The translations under genes and the position numbers were made by a program. Shown piece by piece: positions 36,547 to 44,596 of a DNA stretch of 64,000 bases (position 1 is its first letter; the number at the start of each line of letters is the position of its first letter). The DNA is from Cellulomonas sp. Root930 (lineage in GTDB: Bacteria; Actinomycetota; Actinomycetes; Actinomycetales; Cellulomonadaceae), in assembly GCA_001429255.1 (NCBI GenBank), contig LMJI01000001.1, positions 2,451,574 to 2,515,573 on the forward strand, given 5' to 3'. Below the pieces are notes generated by a model. It saw nothing but the letters and a program-made list of their open reading frames with translations. It had not been told where the DNA came from and did no database searches.

Positions 36547-37193
36547 TCGCGGGCGTCCGTCCCGACGCGGAGCTCCTCGTCGCGGCGGGCGCCTCCACCG
36601 GGCCTGGGGGGACGGTCGACGTCGGACCGGACATGCGCACGAACCTCGACGCCGTGTGGGCGGCGGGGGACTGCGTGATCACCCACCACCGGCTCCTCGG
36701 CCGCACGTACCTCCCTCTCGGGACCACCGCCCACAAACAGGGACGGGTCGCCGGGGAGAACGCCCTCGGCCGGTCCGCCCGCTACGCCGGAAGTCTGGGC
36801 ACCCAGGTGGTGAAGGTGTTCGACCTCGTTGCAGCCCGCACCGGACTGCGCGACCGCGACGCCGCCGAGGCCGGTCATGTGACCTTGACGACGCAGTCCA
36901 CCCCCGACGACCACAAGCGGTACTACCCCGGAGCGCAACCGATCTCCGTCCGCGTCACCGGCGACGCCACCACCGGTCGGCTGCTCGGCGCCCAGCTCGT
37001 CGGTGGGCTGACCACGCAGACCACCAAGCGCGTCGACACCCTGGCCACCGCGCTCTTCCACGAGATGAGCGTCGAGGCCGTCAGCGAGCTCGACCTGTCC
37101 TACACGCCACCCCTCGGCTCGCCGTGGGACGCCATTCAGATGGCCACCCAGGACTGGGTCCGTCGTCACCGATCCACGGGAGCATCCGCATGA
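36547..37193 (+). pseudogene. FAD-dependent pyridine nucleotide-disulfide oxidoreductase, 5'-truncated
   Basis: About 215 C-terminal residues of a CoA-disulfide-reductase-like flavoprotein: the FAD-binding TNLDAVWAAGDCVITHH, LPLGTTAHKQGRVAGENALG and the dimerisation domain that ends at SPWDAIQMATQDWV. The N-terminal FAD and NAD domains are missing, cut at the junction with the corA fragment near 36545. The TGA overlaps the arsC ATG, so it once formed an arsenic-type operon with it. Confidence 0.75.
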
Positions 37194-37582
37194 CCACGAT
37201 CCTGTTCGTCTGCGTCCACAACGCCGGCCGGTCCCAGCTCGCGGCCGGTCTGGCGGCCGCGCGCGCCGGCTCCGACGTCACCGTGATCTCCGCCGGCACC
37301 GACCCCGACGCCGCAGTGAGCGCGACCGTGCTCGCCTCCCTGGCCGAGGTCGGGATCGACAGCAGCAGTGAGGTTCCGCGGCTCCTGACCGCTGATCTCG
37401 CCGTGCAGGCGGACGTGATCGTCGCGCTCAAGCCCGGCCTCGACCTGCCAACCCACGGACGCATCGTGGTCTGGCCCCTGCCCGACCCGGCCACCTGGGA
37501 CGTCGACGGCATCCGCCCGCTGCGCGACCACATCAACGACATGGTCGTGGACCTACTCGAGCGCGAGCGTGCTGTGCCCTGA
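37190..37582 (+). CDS. arsC: Arsenate reductase, low-molecular-weight phosphatase fold
   Basis: 130 aa, apparently intact. The P-loop CVHNAGRS (C-X5-R-S) holds the only cysteine in the protein, so it lacks the second redox cysteines of the thioredoxin-dependent S. aureus type. That pattern fits the mycothiol/mycoredoxin-dependent arsenate reductases of actinobacteria. The later WPLPDP supplies the general-acid aspartate region. No arsR or arsenite pump is in the window, and the upstream partner gene is truncated, so the gene may be poorly expressed. Alternative: a low-molecular-weight phosphatase of other function. Confidence 0.8.
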   Translation: MTTILFVCVHNAGRSQLAAGLAAARAGSDVTVISAGTDPDAAVSATVLASLAEVGIDSSSEVPRLLTADLAVQADVIVALKPGLDLPTHGRIVVWPLPDPATWDVDGIRPLRDHINDMVVDLLERERAVP

Positions 37583-37699
37583 TTCCGAGGTTGCTGTCCG
37601 ATGTCCGCCTGGACGGTGTGCCCGCGCGCGTGCCCGTCCGCGGCTCCAAGCAACCCGCGACGACGTGCCACAATCTCGGCGCGGGGCCCGTCGCAAGCG

Positions 37700-38030
37700 C
37701 TACTTCGCGGCGACGAGGATCAGGGCGGCCACGTCGCGCGGGTGGCTCATCATCGCGACGTGCGAGCTGTTGATCTCGATAGTGGTCGCGCCCGCGCGTT
37801 CGGCCATGGCCCGTTCCGCCTCGGGCGGGATCGTGTGGTCCTGTGATGCGACCAGGTACCAGCTCGGGATCGTCTTCCACGCTGGCTCGCCCGACGGGGT
37901 GAACAGGGCTGACAGTGCGGCGGGGCGCTGCGGCGCCGCCATGACGGCGGTCTGCTTCCTCTTCGGGAGGTCGGCCGCGAACAGCTCGCGGAAGAACGCA
38001 GGGAGGCTGTTGAGGAGAGCTGCGCGATCG
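37700..38030 (-). pseudogene. Alpha/beta hydrolase, C-terminal fragment
   Basis: About 105 residues matching the end of an alpha/beta hydrolase: FFRELFAADLPKRKQTAVMA, PSWYLVASQDHTIPPEAERA with the likely acidic residue, and SSHVAMMSHP with the catalytic histidine. The nucleophile half is absent and no start codon fits. It is the right-hand piece of the decayed island, about 115 bases before the intact GNAT gene. Confidence 0.65.
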
Positions 38031-38133
38031 CGGCGGTGAGTGCCACGCCGAGGATTATGCGGCTGCAGGGGGAGCCGGATCCCAGCCTGGGCCGACGAGC
38101 TCGCGGGACGGGATCGCCTGAGCCGTCCGCTAC

Positions 38134-38139
38134 TAGTGT
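38134..38139 (+). promoter_or_regulatory. -10 element of a probable leaderless promoter (GNAT gene)
   Basis: TAGTGT ends 7 bases before the ATG at 38147, with no ribosome binding site in between. Confidence 0.45.
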
Positions 38140-38146
38140 CCTGCGC

Positions 38147-38707
38147 ATGGACATCGCCGCTCCGCTGAGCGTCGAGGTGCTCGGCACCCACGACGTACCT
38201 GCCTCGATCACGTGGCAGGTGGTGACGCTCATGCGCTGCGAGTGGCCGTCGCTGTTCGACGGCGGCCTGCGGTGGATCGACCGCCCGTTCGACCACGACG
38301 TGGACCCCGTGCATCTCGTCGTGCGCCACGCCGGGGTCCTGGTCTCCCACGCGATCGTCCTGCGCGTGCCCGACGACGTCCACCGCACCGGACTGCGTCT
38401 CGCCGGTGTCGCCTCCGTCCTCACCTCCCCGCCGCACCGCGGGGAGGGACACGCCTCCGCGGTGCTGCACGCCGCAAACCAGGTGCTCGACGGGGGTGAC
38501 GCCGACGTCGCGGCGCTCTTCTGCGAGCCGCAGTACGAGCCGTTCTATGCCCGGTTCGGGTGGGTCGCCTGCCCCGGCGGCACCCTCGAGGACGACGAGC
38601 TCGAGCCCAGCACCGACCTGCGGATGATGCGCTTTCTCAGCGACGCCGGCCGGGCAGCGCAGCGCCGGCTGCTGGACGGGCAGCTGCGCGTGCGCTGGAC
38701 CTGGTAG
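38147..38707 (+). CDS. GNAT-family N-acetyltransferase
   Basis: 186 aa. The acetyl-CoA loop region reads LAGVASVLTSPPHRGEGHAS, and the C-terminal half has FCEPQYEPFYARFGWVACPG, where Phe/Tyr-Gly-Trp is the usual GNAT beta-bulge. Substrate unknown. The frame is open further upstream but the ATG at 38147 matches the domain start and the -10 box 7 bases before it. It appears to be the first intact backbone gene after the decayed tRNA-Ala island. Confidence 0.78.
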   Translation: MDIAAPLSVEVLGTHDVPASITWQVVTLMRCEWPSLFDGGLRWIDRPFDHDVDPVHLVVRHAGVLVSHAIVLRVPDDVHRTGLRLAGVASVLTSPPHRGEGHASAVLHAANQVLDGGDADVAALFCEPQYEPFYARFGWVACPGGTLEDDELEPSTDLRMMRFLSDAGRAAQRRLLDGQLRVRWTW

Positions 38708-38784
38708 GCGCCTCGTCGACGGACGCGCCCACGTCCCGTGCGCTGCACGGAGCCGGTGCCCCCGTTCCCCTAGAGTCTCGTGCG

Positions 38785-39825
38785 ATGGGACCGACGCCCG
38801 CGCCGCGCAAGCGCCCGACGATCCGTGACGTCGCGGCTGCGGCGGGCGTGTCCCGGGGCACGGTCTCGCGCGTCATCAACGGTGGGCACTGGGTGTCCCC
38901 GGACGCGCTCGCGGCCGTCGAGGAGGCGATCCGGACCACCGGCTACTCCGCCAACCAGCACGCGCGCAGCCTGGTCACCGGACGGTCGAACTCGGTGGCG
39001 TTCCTGCTCACCGAACCCCAGCACCTGCTGTTCGAGGACCCGAACTTCTCGATCCTTCTGCGGGGAGCCGCCCGGGCGCTGGCCGCACGCGGCATGCCGC
39101 TCCTGCTCATGGTCGCGGGCACCCCCGAGGAGCAGAAGCAGGTCTCGTCCTACGTCGGCGCCGGGCACGTCGACGGCGTCCTCGCGATCTCGTCGCACAG
39201 CGGCAACCACCTGCTCGACGCGCTGGTGCGGCAGGGCATCCCGATGATCTCCTGCGGCATCCCGCTCGGCTTCGAGGGCAGCGTCGGCTACGTGTCCGCC
39301 GACGACCTCGGCGGCGGGCGGTGGATGACGCGGCACCTGCTCGACATCGGCCGCACCCGGATCGCGACGATCACCGGACCTCTGGACACCCCCGGGGGGA
39401 GGCTCCGGCTGGAGGGCTACCGCGACGAGCTCGGGTCGCTCTACGACGAGTCGCTCGTGACTCACGGCGACTACTCGCGCGACGGTGGCGCGGCGGGGAT
39501 GCGGACGCTCCTCGAGCGCCGACCCGACATCGACGCGGTCTTCGTCGGCTCCGACCTCATGGCCGCGGGCGCCCTGCAGGTGCTCCGCGAGGCCGGCAGA
39601 CGCGTGCCGCAGGACGTCGCGGTCGGAGGCTTCGACGACTCCGGGCTCGCGGCGACGCTCGACCCGCCGCTCACCACCATGCGGCAGCCGCTCGAACGTA
39701 TCGCCGGCGAGATGGTGCGCCTGCTGATCGAGCTGATCGAGGGCGGGGAGCCCGCCGCCGTCACGCTGCCGACCTCGCTCGTCGTGCGCGCCAGCACCGC
39801 ACGGGTTGCGCCGACCCCGTCCTGA
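38785..39825 (+). CDS. LacI-family transcriptional regulator
   Basis: 346 aa. An N-terminal helix-turn-helix with hinge (RPTIRDVAAAAGVSRGTVSR, then QHARSLVTGRSNSVAFLL) is followed by a periplasmic-binding-protein-like sensor domain. TAGAGT ends 8 bases before the ATG and no ribosome binding site is seen, so it may be leaderless. The next gene, 212 bases downstream, is a GH53 galactanase with a perfect palindrome at its promoter, the likely operator. Effector probably galactose or a galacto-oligosaccharide (inferred). Confidence 0.9.
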   Translation: MGPTPAPRKRPTIRDVAAAAGVSRGTVSRVINGGHWVSPDALAAVEEAIRTTGYSANQHARSLVTGRSNSVAFLLTEPQHLLFEDPNFSILLRGAARALAARGMPLLLMVAGTPEEQKQVSSYVGAGHVDGVLAISSHSGNHLLDALVRQGIPMISCGIPLGFEGSVGYVSADDLGGGRWMTRHLLDIGRTRIATITGPLDTPGGRLRLEGYRDELGSLYDESLVTHGDYSRDGGAAGMRTLLERRPDIDAVFVGSDLMAAGALQVLREAGRRVPQDVAVGGFDDSGLAATLDPPLTTMRQPLERIAGEMVRLLIELIEGGEPAAVTLPTSLVVRASTARVAPTPS

Positions 39826-39960
39826 CGAGCGGGATCCTGCCGTCGTGCACGCTCGAGGGGAGCCTGCCTGACAGTGTCCGCCGAAGGTCACCGCAGTCGA
39901 TGCCCGAGTTCGGAACCGGCCTGTGCACGCTCCCACGGTGACCCGACATTCGCGGACATC

Positions 39961-39990
39961 TTGACGGGCGCTTTCGCGCGCTCTTACCGT
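39961..39990 (+). promoter_or_regulatory. Promoter of the GH53 galactanase gene
   Basis: TTGACG and TACCGT separated by 18 bases; predicted transcription start near 39997. Confidence 0.55.
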
Positions 39991-40000
39991 GGCCGAGTGC

Positions 40001-40014
40001 TGTGCACGTGCACA
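40001..40014. promoter_or_regulatory. LacI-type operator of the GH53 gene
   Basis: TGTGCACGTGCACA is a perfect 14-bp palindrome just downstream of the predicted transcription start and 24 bases before the ATG, the usual placement for a LacI-family repressor site. Confidence 0.6.
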
Positions 40015-40037
40015 CTCCAATGAGACAAGGACGTCCC

Positions 40038-41969
40038 ATGCAGCCCATCAGTCGACGCCGAACCTCCACGCTCGCCCTCCTCGCGGCGGGCGCCCTCGTC
40101 CTCGGCAGCGCAGGCCCCGCCCCGGCCGAGGAGCCTGACGGCACGGTCCACTTCGCACCCGTCCGCAGCAACCTCGCCGCGAAGCCCTGGGTCACGGTGA
40201 GCGCCACCGCGGCGCAGGCCGGTGCGGGACTCGCCGTCGACGGCGACCCGACGACCGCGTGGACGGCGCGCGGCAAGGGCCGGCAGTCGCTCGTCCTCGA
40301 CCTCGGCGGCGCGTACGACAACATCCGGAAGGTCGGTCTCGTCTTCCCCGACGCGCACGGCACCTACCGGTACGTGGTCGAGGCGTCTGCAGACGGTCAC
40401 CGGTGGAAGACGGTCGTGGACCGCAAGAGGAACGACCGGCCGGGCCGCGGCGAGGAGCACCTCGTCGCACGCGCCGGGATCGCCTTCCTGCGGGTCACGA
40501 TCACCGACGTGTCCCCGGGCGCGGTCGCCGGCATCAGCGAGCTGTCCGTGTGGAACTACCTGCGCGACGACGTCGTGCTGGGCGCGGACATCTCGTACGC
40601 GGACCAGAACGACGCGCAGGGCCTGACCTATGTGGTGGACGAGGGCGCCGCGCCGGTGCCGATCCTCGAGGCGGCGGCCGACGCCGGCATGGAGTACACC
40701 CGCCTGCGCGTCTTCAACGACCCGCGTGACGAGCGGACGGGGGAGTACCTCGAGCCTGCGTACCAGGGCCCGGAGCGCACCCTCGACGTCGCGCGCAAGG
40801 TCGTCGACCAGGGCATGGGCCTCGGCATTGACCTGCACTACGCCGACTCGTGGGCGGACCCGAGCAAGCAGGCGAAGCCCACCGCGTGGCGCGAGCTGCC
40901 CTTCGACGAGCTGACCCAGGCCGTCTACGACTACACCTACGCGACGGTGGACGCGCTCGTCGCCCAGGGCACCACTCCCGAGAAGGTCGCGGTGGGCAAC
41001 GAGCTCATCAACGGGTTCATGTGGGGGAGCGAGCGTCCGCTGCCGTGGTTCGACGACGCGGCGTGGTGCGGCACGTGCTTCTTCAACCAGGACCCGACGT
41101 TCGTCTCGCAGCCCGGCGGCGCCCTGCTCTGGGACTACTGGGGCTCGGACGACCCGGCCGAGCAGGCCGCCTACGACGCCGCCTGGGACCGGTTCACCAC
41201 CCTCCAGGCGTCGGGCATCAAGGCCGTGCGAGATGTCGCGGCGGCCCGCGGCGAGGACATCCCGGTGGAGACCCACGTGATCATCGACAACGGTCGGGTC
41301 GACAAGACGCTCGAGTTCTGGGACCAGTTCCTCACCCGACTCAACGCCAAGGGCCAGGACATCGACGTGATCGCGCACTCCTACTACCCCGACTGGCACG
41401 GGACGCCCGAGCACTACGAGGCGAACCTGCACCAGGTGGCCGCGGCGCACCCGGGCTACGCCATGGAGATCGCCGAGACATCGCACCAGTCGAACGACTG
41501 GGACGGCCTCCCGGTCCCGAACTCGCCCTACCCCAAGACCGCGGAGGGCGCCGGCCTCTTCCTCCAGGAGGTCTTCCGGATCGCGAACGACCTGCCCGAC
41601 AACCGTGGCGCCGGCGTCCTGGTCTGGGAGCCCGCGAACTGGCAGGAGATGATCGACTGGTCGAACAGCGCCTGGCCCGTGCTCACGTTCCACGAGACGG
41701 TCGAGGTCTACGAGGCCAGCGACGCCGAGTTCGTGGTCGCGGACACGGTCTACCGGACGGTCCGCACCTCGAGCCCGCTCAGGCTGCCGGCCACCGTCGA
41801 CGTCCTCGACTCCGACGGCACGCGCCACGCGGTGCCCGTGACCTGGATCGCGGTCCCGGCCCGCGCCCCGTCCAGCCCCGGACAGGTCGTCGTCAGCGGC
41901 ACCACGGCGGAGCACGGTCCGGTGACCGCGATCGTCGACGTCGTCCGGCGGGCGCTCGCCCCCTCCTGA
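40038..41969 (+). CDS. GH53 arabinogalactan endo-beta-1,4-galactanase, secreted
   Basis: 643 aa. The signal peptide (ISRRRTSTLALLAAGALVLG, about 1-33) marks it as exported. A galactose-binding/F5-8C-like module (about 45-165) precedes the GH53 barrel (about 172-540). The barrel has YTRLRVFNDP, IDLHYADSWADPSKQAKP, the acid/base Glu in AVGNELINGFMWG and the nucleophile region in AMEIAETSHQ. A C-terminal Ig-like module of about 90 residues follows. It cuts beta-1,4-galactan side chains of pectin. The start has AAGGACG upstream. Confidence 0.92.
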   Translation: MQPISRRRTSTLALLAAGALVLGSAGPAPAEEPDGTVHFAPVRSNLAAKPWVTVSATAAQAGAGLAVDGDPTTAWTARGKGRQSLVLDLGGAYDNIRKVGLVFPDAHGTYRYVVEASADGHRWKTVVDRKRNDRPGRGEEHLVARAGIAFLRVTITDVSPGAVAGISELSVWNYLRDDVVLGADISYADQNDAQGLTYVVDEGAAPVPILEAAADAGMEYTRLRVFNDPRDERTGEYLEPAYQGPERTLDVARKVVDQGMGLGIDLHYADSWADPSKQAKPTAWRELPFDELTQAVYDYTYATVDALVAQGTTPEKVAVGNELINGFMWGSERPLPWFDDAAWCGTCFFNQDPTFVSQPGGALLWDYWGSDDPAEQAAYDAAWDRFTTLQASGIKAVRDVAAARGEDIPVETHVIIDNGRVDKTLEFWDQFLTRLNAKGQDIDVIAHSYYPDWHGTPEHYEANLHQVAAAHPGYAMEIAETSHQSNDWDGLPVPNSPYPKTAEGAGLFLQEVFRIANDLPDNRGAGVLVWEPANWQEMIDWSNSAWPVLTFHETVEVYEASDAEFVVADTVYRTVRTSSPLRLPATVDVLDSDGTRHAVPVTWIAVPARAPSSPGQVVVSGTTAEHGPVTAIVDVVRRALAPS

Positions 41970-41991
41970 GCGCTCGCGCGGGGCGGCACGG

Positions 41992-42022
41992 CCGGCGGTG
42001 GCTCCTCGCGGGCCACCGCCGG
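41992..42022 (+). terminator. Terminator after the GH53 gene
   Basis: CCGGCGGTGGC and GCCACCGCCGG form an 11-bp stem with a 9-base loop, 23 bases after the stop codon. Confidence 0.7.
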
Positions 42023-42121
42023 TGCTGTGCATGGTTCGGACGGCCGCATCGGTTGCGCCCTGGCGAGCTGCGGGGTCAAGATCGCCCGACGGCTGCAGCC
42101 GTCCCATGAAGGAGGTTGCAG

Positions 42122-42640
42122 ATGTCCACGACGGAGACGGCGATCCTCGCCGGAGGGTGCTTCTGGGGTGCGCAACAGCTGCTGCGCCGTCGCCCGGGAG
42201 TGATCTCGACGCGCGTCGGGTACTCCGGGGACGACACCCCGAACGCCACGTACCGCAACCACGGCGACCACGCCGAGGCCGTGGAGATCGTCTTCGATCC
42301 CGAGCAGATCTCCTACCGGGACCTGCTGGAGTTCTTCTTCCAGATCCACGACCCGTCGACGAAGAACCAGCAGGGCAACGACATCGGCCGCAGCTACCGG
42401 TCGGCGATCTTCTTCGCCTCCGACGAGCAGCGGCGGGTCGCGCTCGACACGATCGCCGACGTCGACGCGTCCGGGCTCTGGCCCGGCAAGGTCGTCACCG
42501 AGGTCGAGCCGGCCGGTGAGTTCTGGGAGGCCGAGGAGGAGCACCAGGACTACCTGGAGAAGATCCCGCACGGGTACACGTGCCACTACGTGCGCCCGGG
42601 GTGGCGGCTCCCGCACCGCGACGAACAGCGGGTCGGATAG
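42122..42640 (+). CDS. msrA: Peptide methionine sulfoxide reductase A
   Basis: Repairs methionine-S-sulfoxide in oxidised proteins. The catalytic cysteine is in [39 protein letters not shown] and [15 protein letters not shown] are family blocks. 172 aa. The ATG at 42122 has a strong AAGGAGG six bases before it; a TTG two codons earlier lies inside that site and was rejected. Confidence 0.96.
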   Translation: MSTTETAILAGGCFWGAQQLLRRRPGVISTRVGYSGDDTPNATYRNHGDHAEAVEIVFDPEQISYRDLLEFFFQIHDPSTKNQQGNDIGRSYRSAIFFASDEQRRVALDTIADVDASGLWPGKVVTEVEPAGEFWEAEEEHQDYLEKIPHGYTCHYVRPGWRLPHRDEQRVG

Positions 42641-42720
42641 CCCGAGGCCCCCCGTCTGGCGGGTCGACGGACGGGGTGTCGCAGTGGGATCGTCGGACGA
42701 CGCACCGCGGAGGACAACCA

Positions 42721-44094
42721 GTGCTCGGACCACGACGGACGACCCAGGGTCGTCATTCGGCGCGCCCGCGGCAGGGGCGGCGGCCGTGGGAGTCGGTCGT
42801 GATCCTCGCGTCGATGGCGTTCCTGACGGCCGTCCTGGCCGCGCCGCCCGTCGACCCCTCCCACTCCGTCGACGTCGCGCAGGCGGCGTCCGGCGGCGAG
42901 GCGCTGGTCGCGCAGCAGCCGACCGGACCGGCGTACACGCAGGCGCTGACGCGGCTCGACGACCGCGTGGCGGCGGTGGAGACGGCGACCGTCACGCTCG
43001 TCGGCCGTCCGCTCGTCGACCTGACGGAGGCCGCCTCGCGGACACTGTTCCGTCCCGACCTCGTGGACGACACGGCGGCGCCCGTCATGTCGGGACTGAC
43101 CGCCGACCAGCTCCCGGACCGGGTCCTGGGCGCCCGCCAGCAGGTGGCCTCGGGCGATGTCGCCGCCGCGACGCGCGTGGTCGAGGGCGTCGAGACCGAC
43201 GTCCTGCTGGTCGCGCTCGACCTCGGCGACCAGTCGGCGCAGAACGCCGCGATGACGCGCCTGCTGGTCGCCGCCGACCCGCAGGTCGCGCTGCTCGACG
43301 CGGCCGTCGGGGCCACCCACGCCGCCGCCGAGGTCCGGGACGTCGTCGCGGCCGCCACCTCTGCGGTCCAGGCCCGGGACGCCGCCGCCGGCATCACCGT
43401 CGCGGCGCAGCAGATCGCCGTGACCGGGGACGAGGCCGCCAAGGCGGCGGTCGCCAAGGTGGAGGAGCAGGCCCGGTCGACCGACGGGTACACGAACGGG
43501 AACATCCCGCTGAAGGTGCTCTGCGCCGTTGCGTTCGCACCGAGCCAGCGCCTGCGCTGCGACGCGGCGGAGGCACTGGCGCGGATGAACGCGGCCTACC
43601 GGGTGGACTTCGGCCACGACCTGAGGATCACGGGCTCCTACCGCACGCTCGAGGAGCAGATCAGCACCCGGGCGGCCAAGGGGACCATGGCCGCGGTGCC
43701 CGGCACCTCCAACCACGGCTGGGGCCTGGCGATCGACCTCGACCAGGTCAACGGCTACCGGTCCGCGCAGTACGCCTGGCTCAAGGCGCACGCGATGACC
43801 TACGGCTGGCACCACCCGACCTACATGGACGAGGGGGGCCGCGGACCCCACGAGCCATGGCACTGGGAGTTCGGCACGTCGGACGACGCCGGCACCGGCA
43901 CGTCGGTGCCGATCACCGTGGGCGTCGCGGCGCCCACCGCCCCGACCGTGACCTCGCCCGCGCCGCCCGTCGTCGAGCAGCCCAGCGTCGCTCCGGCAGC
44001 GCCTGCCGCGCCCCCCAGTGCGACCCCGACCCCGACCCCGACGCCGACGCCGAGCAGCAGCCCGACCGCATCCACGGGGCCGTCCGCTCCGTGA
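42721..44094 (+). CDS. M15-family D-alanyl-D-alanine carboxypeptidase-like protein, membrane-anchored or secreted
   Basis: 457 aa from GTG 42721, which has GGAGG seven bases upstream. An N-terminal basic stretch and hydrophobic segment (VVILASMAFLTAVLAAPP) form a signal anchor. About 200 residues of Ala-rich helical, coiled-coil-like sequence follow. The peptidase domain (about 260-395) has SYRTLEEQ, the zinc ligands in SNHGWGLAIDLD and WHWEFG, as in VanY-type enzymes. The tail is Pro/Thr/Ser-rich with PTPTPT repeats, a wall-spanning type linker. Likely trims peptidoglycan stem peptides. Confidence 0.85.
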   Translation: MLGPRRTTQGRHSARPRQGRRPWESVVILASMAFLTAVLAAPPVDPSHSVDVAQAASGGEALVAQQPTGPAYTQALTRLDDRVAAVETATVTLVGRPLVDLTEAASRTLFRPDLVDDTAAPVMSGLTADQLPDRVLGARQQVASGDVAAATRVVEGVETDVLLVALDLGDQSAQNAAMTRLLVAADPQVALLDAAVGATHAAAEVRDVVAAATSAVQARDAAAGITVAAQQIAVTGDEAAKAAVAKVEEQARSTDGYTNGNIPLKVLCAVAFAPSQRLRCDAAEALARMNAAYRVDFGHDLRITGSYRTLEEQISTRAAKGTMAAVPGTSNHGWGLAIDLDQVNGYRSAQYAWLKAHAMTYGWHHPTYMDEGGRGPHEPWHWEFGTSDDAGTGTSVPITVGVAAPTAPTVTSPAPPVVEQPSVAPAAPAAPPSATPTPTPTPTPSSSPTASTGPSAP

Positions 44095-44596
44095 CGCGGC
44101 GGTAGGCGCCGTGGACGTCCGCACGGCGTGAGCCGCGGGGGGTCAGGCGCCGGCTGGGACGACGAGGGTGACCGGCCGCGCGCTGGGCTGCGGGTGAAAT
44201 CCCTCGACGGACGCCCAGCCGCTCCTCGCCTCACTGCGTCCGGCCTCAGGCATGCGGGCCTACCCTCGCCGCGACGCCGGGCGGGCTCTCCGCCCTCGCC
44301 ACCTGCTCGGACGTCGCTCCCGGCGGGTTCGGCAGCGCCGCCGAGCTCGACTCGGCGGAGAGACCCGCGATGCACGTCGGAGGCAGGGCCCGACGCCCTG
44401 TCGGATGTCGGTAGGGACCTTCGTCCGTATCACGGAACAGGACAACCCCGGTATTTCTGGCGCAAGAACTGAACAGCGTGTCGAGAGCGTCCATCGGGGG
44501 GCGTGCGGGCGCCCGCCGATCACTGAGCTCACCTAGGCGTGGGCAACGGCCCGGAGTCCAGACGGCCCCGGGAGTCCGGCGGGTGGAAGGAATCTC
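44095..44596. other. Intergenic region before the multicopper oxidase
   Basis: About 500 bases without a convincing gene. It holds a hairpin CCGCCGAG-CTCGA-CTCGGCGG at 44338-44358 and a stretch at about 44302-44315 (CCTGCTCGGACGTCG) resembling the right arm of the repeat after proB. It also holds an imperfect DosR-type box listed separately. No riboswitch family was recognised. Confidence 0.45.
44414..44427. promoter_or_regulatory. Imperfect DosR-type box upstream of the multicopper oxidase
   Basis: GGGACC-TT-CGTCCG: a perfect left half and a right half matching GGTCCC at four of six bases. A TATTTC stretch (44452-44457) lies 24 bases after its end, nearly the same box-to--10 distance as at cydA and gltD. 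Confidence 0.3.

Noticed and set aside
44220..44440. Possible riboswitch between the M15 peptidase and the multicopper oxidase
   Set aside because: I looked for a c-di-AMP (ydaO) or similar motif because of the long spacer and hairpins; the conserved sequence blocks are not present.
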